64,000 bases of DNA. It comes from Alnus glutinosa. Its lineage: Eukaryota; Streptophyta; Magnoliopsida; Fagales; Betulaceae. This document shows positions 12,744 through 24,500 of the stretch, piece after piece (position 1 is the first letter of the stretch; each line of letters starts with the position of its first letter). Both the position numbers and the translations under genes were made by a program. The notes beneath the pieces are model-generated. The model made no database searches. It saw only the letters and a program-made list of their open reading frames with translations, and was not told the DNA's origin. The stretch lies in contig NC_084887.1 of NCBI RefSeq assembly GCF_958979055.1, positions 33,396,620-33,460,619 of the forward strand, read 5' to 3'.

Positions 12744-14383
12744 GAGGGTCGTTGCAGAGTTTGCTTGAAGTGTTATCCCCTGCTACAAACGCCTACTCTT
12801 TTATCTTGGGATGTACAGTACTGTGTCTTTGTCAATTACCTTGTCAGTAGTTCCAAGTGCTTGCTCTTTAACATAGCAGTAAAAATCAATTAATATAGTT
12901 CCTAGTGCTTACTAGAAATATACAGAATAACCCGTCCAAAATGCAATGGTGGTTTTCACTGTCATATTAAAGAATAAGCATTTGAAAGTATATGTAGCAC
13001 TTTTACTTTGTACTTGCAATCACAACTCTTATTATATATAGAGTATATAAGGAAGCATCAAGACTTTAGCTTTTTGGTTCAATTACGTAATTAGTAGAAT
13101 ATTAATTAGATGATTAAATTTACATATTCATACTAGTTTAAACCTTTGAGATAATTGCGATTTTTAACAAATAACATGGTATTAGAATCAAAGTTTTGAG
13201 TTTGAACTTTGTCTTTAAAATTCGTGTCTTGTTTTAATTGAATATTATACGTTTTGTACCTTAATTATTGAAGAGTGTTAGAATATTAATTAAATGATTA
13301 AATTTACTAATTCATATTTAACATAAATCACTTTAATGAAATATAGTCGTGGCCATAATATCAACAAAAAAATTGTTACGAGTTGCTGTTAGGGATAATA
13401 TAGTTTTTACTACAAATTCATATAAACTAGCATGGTAGTTTATGTTACATTTATCATGTTAGTCATTGAACAATTAATTCATCCGTCAATTTTTATTACT
13501 TAATATTTTTACTGTTAAAATACTTTTACGTGAGTTTGTACAAAAATTGTAATATTTTAAATCCGATCATGTTACTATTGCCTACTGATACCCAAAGAAA
13601 AACAATAGAGTGGATGAATTCAAAATGACATTACCTAATGACATGTCATATGAGCTCTAACTTCAAACATATTGGTTAAGGTAACCCAAAGTTGCTTTGA
13701 CCAAAATCGAAGAAAAATACAAGATTCGAAAATAGGTAGAAAAACTAGTAACATGTATATAGGGGCCGACTCGATATATTTTGGGGCCTAAAGTGAGAAG
13801 TTTAAGTGAGGCATTTTTTTTAAAAAATTTATATATTAATTAAATAATATTATATTTTTATTTAAAAATCATTCTTCGCTTTTTGAGATGCAAAATTACT
13901 TATTAAATTTTTATATTCACTTTTTTTTTTAACATCTCATTTGCAATTAATAATATGGCTAATCCATTAATCTTTCTTGTAACATTGTTGATCTTAGGTA
14001 TGATTTTATTAATTTTAATTTTGAAAAACTTCATTATGCAGAAGCAACTGTAACTAACTTTTTTTTTTTCAAAAAAAATAAAAAATTGTCATTGATCATA
14101 TATGGAATGATTTTGAGATCTTGAACAATACGTTATTGGAGAAGAATAGAGGAATTCAAGTTTAAATAAGACTTGAATAGAGAAATAGAGACAAAAAATT
14201 GAAACTTATAAAGAGAGGAATTTGTAATTAAATAAAATATTTTTAAAGACTTTACATCGGCTTACTATTTAATTTTTTTCCCCATTTTATTTTGAACGTC
14301 AGACTTTAATTATAAACGCTTTATTTTTTAACGTCGCGTGTGGATCGAAACAACCCATTTGAGAGAGAGCAAAAAAAAAAAGA
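12744..14383. other. Hydrolase 3' flank and AT-rich intergenic region
   Basis: The first few hundred bases are probably the hydrolase 3' UTR. At about 13070-13330 a degraded copy of the TRIM/SMART-like family lies in plus orientation (catggtattagaatcaaag followed by a gttttgagtttgaactttg block). The remainder is AT-rich, with no supported gene. Confidence 0.5.
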
Positions 14384-14979
14384 ATAATTGCACCGTTGGT
14401 TCCTGTGGTATGCCATAATTATTTTTTACTCCCTATAGTTTAAAAAGTTCATAGGAGGTCCTTGTGGTTAGCAATAATTACAAATCGATCCCTACAGTCA
14501 AATTTCATTAAAAATTTTAACAGATTCTTTCAAATGCCACGTCAGCGCCACATGTCGCCAATAAGATGGTGACACGTGTCCATCTTAATAAAAAAGTATA
14601 AATTTATTAATAAATAAATAAATATACTTATTTTTAAATTTTAAAAAAAAAAAGAAAAAAAAAAGAAAAAGAAAAAAGAGCCACCCCTTGCCCCCTTTTT
14701 TCTTTTCTTTTTTGTTTTTTTTTTTTTTTAAATAAGTATATTTATTTATTTTTTAATAAATTTATATTTATTTATTAAGATAGACACGTGTCGCCATCTT
14801 ATTGGCGACACGTGCCGTTGGCGTGGCATTTGATGGAATCTGTTAAAATTTTTAACGGAATTTGACTGTAGGGATCGATTTGTAATTATTGCTAACCACA
14901 AAGACCTCTCATGAACTTTTTAATCTATAGGGAGTAAAAAATAATTATGACATACCACAGGGACCAACGGTGTAATTAT
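14384..14979. mobile_element. Foldback transposable element with about 290-bp inverted arms
   Basis: The left end (ataattgcaccgttggttcc) is repeated in inverted orientation at the right end (ggaccaacggtgtaattat). The similarity continues inward through blocks such as tactccctatag, caaatcgatccctacagtca and gccacgtgtcgccaataag-type sequence on both arms. A purine/pyrimidine-rich centre (about 14641-14730) separates them. There is no open frame. This is a non-autonomous DNA element; a clear target-site duplication was not found, so the superfamily is open. Confidence 0.8.
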
Positions 14980-15350
14980 CCAACCAAAAAAACCCCAATA
15001 TCTCATGTAATGACGATCCAGTTGGCAGTTGAGACTTTGGAACGTAATTTATAATTGATTATTTGTCCAGTGTAAAATATGATGGGAATATTGGCCAAAA
15101 TAATATCTACTCAGCAAAGTTCAACGTGATAATAAAGTTATTAAGAATGACTTTAATAATAATATATTATTATTTGATTTCCTTATTTAATACTATCAAT
15201 TTTATTTTATTTTAAACAGAGGCTGGTATTAAACAACTCCTACCAAACAAAGTAATGATTATTATATTCTAAGAGTCTATTATGCGAACCAAACGAGGTC
15301 TAAAGATTACACAACACCGTGTGTATTGGAGTGGTGAGAGTATATCATAC

Positions 15351-15351
<1 letters not shown>

Positions 15352-15388
<37 letters not shown>
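15352..15388. repeat. Compound (CT)n(CA)n microsatellite
   Basis: A run of CT dinucleotides passes directly into a run of CA dinucleotides. Just downstream, a short block (ccctgctctctatttctta plus a CA run) occurs twice, near 15391 and 15471, showing a local duplication. Confidence 0.9.
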
Positions 15389-15508
15389 ACCCTGCTCTCT
15401 ATTTCTTACACACACACAAATATAGCACCCCAAATTTTAATTTTAATTTCCGGATAAAGAGGTTTTAAACCCTGCTCTCTATTTCTTATACACACACAAA
15501 TAGCACCC

Positions 15509-15991
15509 TGTTAAATCACTACTTATCTTAAAAGCTTAAACTGATAAGAAGAGGTAAATTTAATCAGTTCATTAATACTTTAACATTCCCCCTCACGTGT
15601 GGGCTCAGACTTCCTTTTAATAGATGAGGTCCAACACGTAGAATATTTAATTGAAATGAGAGGTGAATGACGGAGTCAAGGTTCGAACTCAGGACCTTTA
15701 GCTCTGATACCGTGTAAAAGTCTATGGGCCTTACTCACTCTCAAAAGATGCATTGAGAGAGGAGGGGATACTATGGCTTATAAAGCGCACAGGTGAAGGA
15801 AATCTTAACGATGTGGGACACTTTAACAAGCCCCCTCACGTGTGACAACTAATAGTCAAACACGTGGATAACAACGAAAGAAAAAGACCTGTCATCACAA
15901 GAAACACGTGGCTCTGATACCATGTGAAATCACCACTTATCCTAAAAGTTGAAGTTGATAGGAAGAGATAAATTTAATCAATACTTTAACA
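15509..15991 (-). mobile_element. Mosaic array of miniature LTR retroelements (TRIM/SMART type), LTR A - B - A
   Basis: On the minus strand the order is: LTR A' (15991-15923, TG to CA), primer-binding site TGGTATCAGAGC (15922-15911), a short interior, purine tract (complement of AGCCCCCTCAC), LTR B (15828-15713), a second primer-binding site (15711-15701), an interior of about 105 bp, purine tract (complement of TTCCCCCTCAC), and LTR A (15585-15509). LTR A begins TGTTAAAG and ends TTTAACA and is 77 bp. LTR B has the same start but an unrelated body of 116 bp containing GTGTCCCACATCG. The primer site matches the 3' end of plant initiator-Met tRNA. No protein is encoded; movement would depend on an autonomous element. 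Confidence 0.75.
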
Positions 15992-16571
15992 CACACACAC
16001 ACACACTAAATTATAATATTTTATAGACAAAATAATAAATTTGGAGGAATTTAAAGAAATGCATAGATACTTGTGGAAATAAATTTTTGTTTGTGGAATT
16101 TAGTTTGTAGGCTTTCATTTTATAGCTAAGGAACTTATTTTTAGGTTTTAATTTTATTTCGGATGAGATTTAAAATGTTAGGAGATTTTAATTGGACTAA
16201 GAGAGGTTTTTGAAAAAATATTTAAAATTTTAAATAATCGAGAAATGAAAAGGAAAAAAAAGAATAAAAAAAATTGGGGAAATTTTGTAATTAGAAAGTG
16301 ATAAGGGTCATTTGGATAAATTAAAATTACTAAGAGTATTTTTTTTTTTTTTTTAAATTTTTTTTAATTTTTTAAATAGCATTGAGGACCAACTTTACGA
16401 TTTAGTCCCCTTGTTCCCCACAAATTACTAAGAGTTTGGTCCCCTTTGTTAAAATCATGTTCCCCAATAATTAAGGTCTTAAATATTGATCGTAGCACTC
16501 TAAGTTAATTATCATAATGAATTAATTTTAGGGGCGTTATATCCCTGCTCTCCCAATTTTGCTGTGACACC

Positions 16572-16601
<30 letters not shown>
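16572..16601. repeat. (GA)n microsatellite
   Basis: A run of GA dinucleotides directly abuts the outer edge of the left LTR-like repeat of the neighbouring gypsy derivative. It complicates recognition of that element's target-site duplication. Confidence 0.9.
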
Positions 16602-16602
<1 letters not shown>

Positions 16603-16869
16603 GTAAAAACCGAAGTTCTAATAAACTAAAATTAGAGAAAAACAAAAGGAAAATAGAAAAATAAAAGAGATTAACCACTTTGAGGGGGGTCTATCATCCA
16701 CAGATTGCTTATAGCAATTTACTGATAATCTTATTTAGTGAATAGCCCTAAGACACTTACATTGCTTTTATAGAGTATAAATAATCCTAACCTAGCAGGA
16801 TTGTAGAAAGAATCATAGGCATGAGAGGAATGCGGTGATCGTGAGCGCTTTTTGGAGGCAACGCCTTTG

Positions 16870-18110
16870 GTTATGAAAATATATCGCCAAAAGCGATTCT
16901 ATCTTTGGCTTCTCTTCTCTACTCATCTTTGCCTCCTAATGCTTCAATTGCAACAAAACATCCTCGACGTTATATCCTAATAGTAGTAACATTTCCTCCA
17001 CGCTTGCCTTGAAAAATCACCCATTGCCCATTAAATGTAAATTTCATAGTTAATTTCAAGAAATTTCAAAGTACATATCCCAGAATTCTCAACCATTCAA
17101 TTCTCAATACTACTTTATAATTGCCCAGTGGTAACTGAAAAAAATATGCTCGCAATTATTGATTTTGCATTAAAAGGTTTGCTCTCGAGTACTTACCTTG
17201 ACAAGTCAAGGTTCTTCTGTTCGCCAACTTTTCCTCAAATTGGTCAATGGGCTCTACCGAAATCCAGAGTCTTTTGGCAAAATCCCCATTTAAGAAATTG
17301 TCGGTACTAATTGTGTCAATAAAAATTGTTACTCATTGGCGTTTGAGATATCCACTAACCCTTAATGTTTGGGGGTTGGAATAGGTTAGTGCATGAACTA
17401 TGACTACCATAAGATATTTTGTATTCTCAAATTCTTCATCATTGGACTCAGACTCCCCGCTATCAATCTGAATGAGTCGACTCTTATTACATGTTCAATC
17501 ATTAACAATCTCCATTACTTGCATTGGTGTACCCTATGCTACTTCTCGTCACAATGTCAACAAAGTCCCTTAGCTGATCGTTGCTAATTGAGCTCTTATT
17601 GTGTCAACTAGGTAATAGGAAGTTTATGAGCCGAATTCCAAGCATTGGTACTTCCACTAGTTATATTGTTCACTACTTTAGTTGTTACAAAGTTTTCCTT
17701 GTCAAGCCTTTCCTTATGAACTTTTGCAATTCAAAAAACGGTTGTGATTGTCCTCGAGCGTTCCCCCTTGACTTCTCATCGGATTTATGACCCAAGGCCT
17801 TCAATAAAAGTTTGCATCAATTGCTTTTCAGACCACCCTCAAGTTCAGTTGTACAGGCGCTCAAAACAGCCTTAATATTTACTCACAGTGGATGTTTGTC
17901 GAATCTTCACTAGCTCTCCATCCACGTTGTCATATGCTGAAGGACCAAATTGAAGGAGTCATTCCACAAATTCATCCCATGTTGGTTCTCCATGGCTAGC
18001 TACCAACCAATCAAACCTATGTATAACATCCCCTTTTAAATTAATTAATGCTATCTCCACCTTTAATCAGGTATATTATAGTGGTATTTGAATAATCGCT
18101 CCCATTTGGA
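16870..18110 (-). pseudogene. Ty3-gypsy gag and aspartic protease remnant
   Basis: Minus-strand translation, interrupted by many stops and shifts, shows family landmarks in the right order. First is a gag segment with FDWLVASHGEPTWDEFVE and then FGPSAYDNVDGELVKIRQT. Next is a zinc-knuckle relic (CxxHCDEK...HQCK with one Cys region broken by a stop). Last is a protease segment where FIDTxST has Ile in place of the catalytic-motif Gly (DTI for DTG), followed by LKLTMKFTFNGQW. The sequence then runs out before any reverse transcriptase. It cannot encode a working polyprotein. Confidence 0.7.
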
Positions 18111-18393
18111 TATCCATCATCCTATTGTAAGAACTCTAATTTCATATGTGGAGATCCGTACTCTTGCTCTATTCGAAATTGAATTGTCGGTAACCCTTAA
18201 TTTTTATCTGACTTAACGTATTGCCCTCTTTGCGATCGGACTTCTAATAACTTGATTTCTTTTTTCCTGACCTAGAATTCACCCCTCGATTGTCTAGGGC
18301 TCGTTAAATTGTTTTTGCAACACATGCTTATATTAATTCTCCCAATAGGTAAAGCTTAGGTGAAGCAAAATTTTTGAAATTCACGCGGAAATT

Positions 18394-18465
18394 TTGCTTC
18401 ACTATGGCATACTTATAATTATTGTAATTACAAGTATGCTATGGTGAAGCAAAATTCTCCGTAGC
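18394..18465. repeat. Near-perfect hairpin with about 33-bp arms
   Basis: The arm aaattttgcttcactatggc...acttataatta is followed after about three bases by its reverse complement with three mismatches (taattacaagtatgctatgg...tgaagcaaaatt). It lies inside the gypsy derivative, between the gag remnant and the right LTR. It could be a tiny foldback insertion or a miRNA-like stem; nothing shows that it is transcribed. Confidence 0.75.
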
Positions 18466-19369
18466 ACTGCTCTTCCTTCAATTCTTCAACAAAATTCGGA
18501 TCCATTCTCGATTCCAACAAACCCTCGTCCGGTGGAATGTTGCCGGCGCACTGACTTAAGTCGGTAACACGAGCTCTCTTTTCTGTCTATGAGTGAAGGG
18601 TGTAAACTTTTTCTTCCTTCTTTCTATTTTGTGCCCTTATGCAGCTTAAGCTATACCCGTGCTACGGTAAAACTGGGATAGGGACAACAGAAAATTGTAA
18701 CCAAACACTGTAGATTATGACACCAAACCGGACTAAGAGAGAGTACCTGTGTGGGAATAAGACTATCCGTGTACTGGAATTATAACTTCCCACCAAGTGG
18801 TGCAGCCAAACAGCACCTTCTTTCTCAAATAAACTCAATCGCATATAGATCACCACTATACCAGCCTCCCTCGCTTCTTCCAGCCTTCGCCGCTACAAGA
18901 GAGAACGCCATCAGCCACCGACTATCGTCCTTGCACTCAGCCTAGAGACACTGCTCCGACGTTGCAGCACCACGCAACCCACCGCTAAACAGCTAGCACC
19001 AGCACCAGCTCAGGGCGGAGAGAAAACCCAGCTTTTGCACGGCCTCGGCACAGGTAATCCACTCGCAACGATGACTCACTGCACCTTATAGAAAAACACC
19101 CCAAAAAAGAGCTGGTCTGATAACAGATGGTAAGAACCGATCAGTTCCTATTAACTAAAACGAGAGAAAAACAAAAGGAAAACAGAAAAAGAAATGAGAT
19201 TGACCACTTCGAGGGGGTCTGTCCTCCACAAATTGCTTATAGCAATTTACTGATATTCTTATCCAGTGAATAGCTCCACGGCACTTACATTGCTAGAAAT
19301 AATCCTAACCTAGAAAGGAAAGGATTTATTAGCTTAATAATAATAATACTAATTTGAGGGTTCCTAACA

Positions 19370-20142
19370 GAGAGTGAGAGCACTGTCTGGAGAAGAAGAA
19401 GAAGAAGAGGAGGCTCCAAGAAGACCCACAGCCACGAGAAACTTTAAAGCAAGGTGAGACTCCCTATTTTTTTTTTTTTTTCCTTTGTGTTATGGAGATG
19501 CCCAATCGGTTTATAGCTTTTATTTATTTAGTTTTTCACTGGGTGGTGAAATCTGTTTATTGGATTTGTGGCTAATCTTAATTTCAATTTATTTCAAAAT
19601 TTTGGTTGAAACTTAGAGCTTAATGCTTGTGATGACCGATTGGGAGGTGATTCTTATAGGTGTTGCTGAGAGGAGCTGTGGTGTGAGATTTGTAACTTGA
19701 TTTCTTGTGTTTTTTGGGAACAACCTGTGTGGGTTGTGTTTGATGTTAACACCTTTATAAGAGAATCAAAGGAAAATTATTGTTTGGTATGTGTCCATAG
19801 TTTAGATATTGTGGGCAGAGTATTTTAGATTGCTACAAAATCTATAATGTGTATTTTGTGTTCTTGAATCTGTGAGTTAGAGGATCGACAGAATGTTGGA
19901 AAATTTTAGGTGGGTGTAATTTGTCGGGCGTTTTGGAGTTTTGGCGGGCTGGGAATGGTGGTTTGGAGTAATGTTATTGTAGGTTGATTCGTGGGTTTGG
20001 TGTAATGTTGCTTTTGGTTGATTGTTGGTGTTTGGAATTGGGCTTGTATATGAATATGGATGAAGTACTTTGTGCCAACTGCCAACCCTAGGAATGATTC
20101 ATCATTTACCAATTAATGAAAGATTTTCTGATAGGTTTATGT
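19370..20142. other. Intergenic stretch with a possible untranslated exon
   Basis: At about 19370-19452 a purine-rich GAAGAAGAAG segment ends in a good donor (CAAG/GTGAGA). This could be an untranslated first exon of the WDR12 gene with a 2-kb leader intron, but transcript data would be needed. The rest shows no gene. Confidence 0.3.
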
Positions 20143-20988
20143 TCATGTTAAATTCAAACTTGAAATGGATTTTAATGGATTAATGGCTTTGGGCTTTGGG
20201 CCTTGGCTATTGGGGGTTTCATTAAGAATGTTGTTGTGATGATGTTTTTGGGCATGAAAACGGAGTGGACCGATACAATTTTTAAAGAATCTAAAGGTTA
20301 AACTTGGAGAAAAAAAGTAAATTAATGATTTGGTCTTAGACTTGAACCGGCCCAAACGGACACCTCTAAAGCCTGCAGAGTGTAGTTGGTCCAGCCCAAA
20401 ACCAACCACCCGACCCACTTCGGCCTTGATCCGATCGCACAACTTGCTCCACGCATACCCTAGAATTTTCTTCTGCCAGCGAATGACGAAAATGCCCTTC
20501 TTCTTTGTTGCCTTCTTCTCTGATCCCCCACTGAAACAAACAGCCTCCGCCCTCTTCAGCTTCTTCTCCAGCTCAGAGTCAGAGCAGTCCACCGCCAGTC
20601 TCGGAATCTCACCTCCATTCGTCCACTCAAAACAATCCGCCACTGGAAACAAATCAAGATGACCCAAAGGCTGCGTCTTTAACTCACCAGAGGCCACGGC
20701 AAAACTGGGTGTTGCGCGCACCACTTCCGCGAAGGAGCGCCCAGACAATTTACCACCCCCACGGACCATCAGCACCTTCTCATCCTCACGGTAAGACTTG
20801 ACGAAATCTTCTTTACTCGGAGACTTCAACACTTCTTCAACCGTATCCACCAGCCAAACGGAACATTGGACACCCACAAAGACATACCCTACAAAATCCT
20901 TCCTCCTTTCCTCCAAACGAAAGTCTGCCTTATCAACTCTCACCGAAAAGAAGAATTTTTTTGCTTCCACGGAGAAGCGCCTCTCCAT
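20143..20988 (-). CDS. Uncharacterised 281-codon ORF, possibly a retroelement-derived (DUF4283-like) protein
   Basis: An uninterrupted minus-strand frame of 281 codons starts MERRFSVEAKKFFFSVRVDK. It has a basic N-terminus, a mixed charged middle (WLVDTVEEVLKSPSKEDFV, then LMVRGGGKLSGRSF), a Lys-rich patch near residue 160 (EKKATKKKG), and a low-complexity C-terminus with HHHNN. The style resembles the short hypothetical proteins of plant LINE-like or DUF4283-type repeats, but this rests on general resemblance only. No reverse transcriptase follows. It lies head-to-head with the WDR12 gene, about 560 bp upstream of that gene's start. The last 60 codons look non-conserved and could be read-through. 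It could also be a lineage-specific gene. Confidence 0.4.
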   Translation of the reverse strand: MERRFSVEAKKFFFSVRVDKADFRLEERRKDFVGYVFVGVQCSVWLVDTVEEVLKSPSKEDFVKSYREDEKVLMVRGGGKLSGRSFAEVVRATPSFAVASGELKTQPLGHLDLFPVADCFEWTNGGEIPRLAVDCSDSELEKKLKRAEAVCFSGGSEKKATKKKGIFVIRWQKKILGYAWSKLCDRIKAEVGRVVGFGLDQLHSAGFRGVRLGRFKSKTKSLIYFFSPSLTFRFFKNCIGPLRFHAQKHHHNNILNETPNSQGPKPKAINPLKSISSLNLT

Positions 20989-21551
20989 TTCAACACCTCA
21001 TGGAAACAGCACCCTCAAACCCGCGTCACCACCAACCGCTTTCTCCTCACTCGTTGTCGCAAACCCAACAAGGTACAAAAAATTGGGAAGAAATGGAAAG
21101 TCTCAACAAACGAAAAGCCACCCAGTACAAGCCGAAACCCCACAGCCACCCTCCCTAAAGTAAAGAAACTGCATAAGCCACCTAGTTTTTTATGTTTATA
21201 GTAAACTGTAATGTTTTACAAAAAATGCTTGCTATGTGATGATACGAGTTTATGGATTAGATTGAGTTATAGAATAGTTTTATGATAAGAGGGATTTTTT
21301 TTTTTTTTTTTTTTTTTTAAGAGGTTTACGAAAGCTGTTTTTTTCAAAGAAACGTTTATATAGTTTATAAATTGACGATAATTTAAATTTACCTGCTGCT
21401 CGCCTGCTCCGTTATTATAGTTTATATATTTCTATTGCATTACGTTGCAAAAACATTTTCGAAAGTAAAATAAGAATAGTAGTGCGACCAAATATTAAAT
21501 TATTAGAATTATCTAAACTGGGGTGTTACACAAAATCCTAGCTTGATAGAG

Positions 21552-24500
21552 ATGGATATGGATGGGGAAGCCGAAGAGAATTCAAGGCGGGTCCAAGTGC
21601 GGTTCGTGACGAAGCTCAAACCTCCCCTCAAAGTTCCTCCTTCGTCGATTGCCATCCCTTCCAATCTCACCAGACTGGGCCTCTCCACCGTTGTCAACAA
21701 TCTTCTCCAAGCCGGTACTGTTGCTTAACTAATTTTCCTTCGAATTCTCAAGTGAAGCGTGATTTGTGAGTGAAAATCTGATTTTTTATATGTGGTGCTG
21801 TTTGGGAGCAGGAAATCTTGATTGGAAAGCTGAGCCCTTTGATTTTCTGATTGATGGCGAGCTGGTGCGGATGTCGCTTGAAAAGTTTCTTCTTGCCAAG
21901 GGCATTTCGGCGGTACTTGTCTTCCCCTTTTTTCACTTTTGTTATAGCAAGATTGATGGAAGTTTTTGTTTTAGAAAGAATTGGATTTGACTGCTCTAGT
22001 TTGTGCAATGTTGGTTGTGTTGGGGATGTTTAAGGGGGTGTTTTCATGTAGTGGGAGTCACAAATATGTGGGTTTTGTTGATTTTTATGAAATGTCCATT
22101 GCACTGGGCCTTGTTTGAGCGCATCATTTGTAAAAGAGAGGGCTTTATAGAAGCTTACAATCTTCAAAAATCACTATAGTTGTTTTTATTTTTGATATCT
22201 AACTGGAATTTTCCACCCCATTACAGGAAAAGATATTGGAAATCGAATATATAAAGGCCGTGGCCCCACGGAAAGAAGAAGAACCTTCATTTCACGATGA
22301 CTGGGTCAGTGCAGTCGATGGTTCTAATCCTGGGTAAGCATGTGAATACTTGGCATTGTCATGGGTACTTTTAGGAGTCCTTAGATAATGAGATGCTTGC
22401 TTAGTTATCTAATCATGATCACCCCTTTTGCACTTTGATCCAGGAATTTCTGTTTTTCATTTGTTTTATAGCTAACTTGCTGAGGATATTATAATGTAAA
22501 ACCCAAAATATACTTCATATTCAAGGTTGAATATATATATAAGAATCTCAAAGCGGCATCCTTGGGACAATTGTTAATCAATATATTTTTAGCGCCTAGG
22601 AGCATGGTAGATTCTTCATAGATTATTAGCACAGTGCATCAAGTCATGGTGCAGTAGTGCTGACATTATTACAAGTCAGATTGTCCTGAATGTTAATATT
22701 CCATAGAGCTCTTTTTATTGGATCAGAAGACTTATCTTCTAGTGATGAAGCTAAAGTAGTTGAGTTAGACTAAGTGTTCCTATTTTAGATAAATGTTAAG
22801 TTGTTGAGTTGTAAATATATTAGGTCTCTTATGTTAAGAGATATGGTTGATAAGATTAGATAGAAGTTGTTTTGATGTAAATCACATCTAGAGATAGAAG
22901 TTGTTTTGATGTAAATCACATCTAGAGATTATCTAGATGTTTCGGTTCTATATATATCAAGTACTGCAATACAATTGAAGTATGCAGATTATCAACAAAC
23001 ACTCTAAATCCTATACTTTTGACTACAAATAAGAATAAGAGAAAATTATAGTTCTGAATATGGCTTGAATGTGTTGTTTTGCAGGTTCATTGTGACTGGG
23101 TGCTATGATGGTTTAGCAAGGTAATTATTTGAAGAATTTTCATTAAATCTTCTTATCTGAAACTTCCTTACTTTCTGTGGTTATATAAAGCCTAAGAAGC
23201 ACAGATACTCCAAAACCCCTAGAGTATCAGTGTCTGAAATGTATCAGACACAAAAATCAATCCAACAGGGCTGGAAACGTGTCTAATACATGTCCGAATA
23301 TCAAACAAATATTTCTAAATTTCAGACACATGGGAAAGGGATATGGTGGATGGCTTAAGTTGAATAGAGAGAGAAAAAAAGAAAAAGAAAGAAAAGAAAG
23401 AAAGCAACACATGCATGATGACACAAGTAAGAAGCCCAACTTCATTTTCTCTCTTAAGCAACGGCCCACAACAGCTTGACTGGCTTTCTCTATGCCACTA
23501 TATCAAACTCTGGATTAGAACTTGCAGACTGAGCGACATATCATGATCTGACGGCAAGGGAAGGTTGGGAAGATCTATTGGAGGTGTCCTGAGGGAGTTG
23601 GTAGATCGGGTGCCCGTCCATTTTCTGGTGGGGTGGTGGAGCAGAGGATTGAACTTCAGAGACCGAGAGCGAGACATAAACGAAAGATTTTGGTGTGCGG
23701 GAAAAAAGCTCATGGTTGGGAGTTTGTTGGGGCTGAACTAACGTTTGCATATACTAGCCTGAATAAGGCTTGGCATAGATTTTGTATTTGGAGTAGGCCC
23801 TGTATGAGCTCAGCATGGCCAGGGACCAGACTTGTAACCTTTATGCACTTCTAGCTGAACTGCTATGGGATGAAGACCAAAAAGAGTCCAAAACCACCAC
23901 TAGTTGTCTTCCCCCTGCCCCATTTTTTTTTCTCCTTCTTTTAGGGTGATATTGTTTATTTCTTAGTAATCTATTATTGCTTTTAAATTATTTTGAGATA
24001 TGTTTTGGGAGGTACTGATGCTTGCTATTTATTTTCTAAACCTAAAATTAACATGAAATATACCTAAAAATATATTAATTAATTAATTGTTGTGTCCTCA
24101 CCATATTCTAGTTTTTAAGTTGTATCTATATTGTATCTTAACCATGTCCCATGTCAGTATTGGTGCTTCCTAGTATAAAACCTAATTAGTTTCTGATGGT
24201 AAGGAACTTCTACTGTGCACAAAATTTGACCTGTATCTATTTTAAGGCTTTGGAAAGCTGCTGGAGTGTGTACACATATATTGGAAGGACATTCTGATGG
24301 AGTTGCTTCTGTTGGTGTCATCAACCGAGAAGGTACAAGACATACGGATCAATTATCTTTCATGTGCTTCTTCCTTGCTAGAAATGCACATATTAATTGT
24401 TGCACCAGAACCCAGACCTTGCTGGCCTGAATAATTTAAAATCTTTTATGTATGAAGTGATCTGGTATTATACATTTGTCGTCATCTTACTTGGCCTCTG

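Larger units (their letters stand above)
16602..19369 (-). mobile_element. Decayed Ty3-gypsy derivative: gag-protease only, between short LTRs
   Basis: Direct repeats of about 200-240 bp lie at 16602-16802 (truncated) and 19128-19369. They share long blocks such as gcttatagcaatttactgat and acttacattgct. Read on the minus strand, the element starts TGTTAGG at 19369, its LTR ends ..TTACCA at 19128, and two bases later comes a primer-site-like TGTTATCAGACCAGC. Gag and protease remnants follow, then the second LTR, with no reverse transcriptase, RNase H or integrase between. GAGAG occurs at both outer edges and could be a 5-bp target-site duplication, although the left one is in a GA microsatellite. 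Confidence 0.6.

Noticed and set aside
15700-15722. tRNA-derived SINE with A and B boxes (GGTATCAGAGC and GTTCGAACC)
   Set aside because: The motifs fit, but TG..CA-ended flanking repeats, primer-site position and an adjacent purine tract fit a miniature LTR element better. A SINE origin is not fully excluded.
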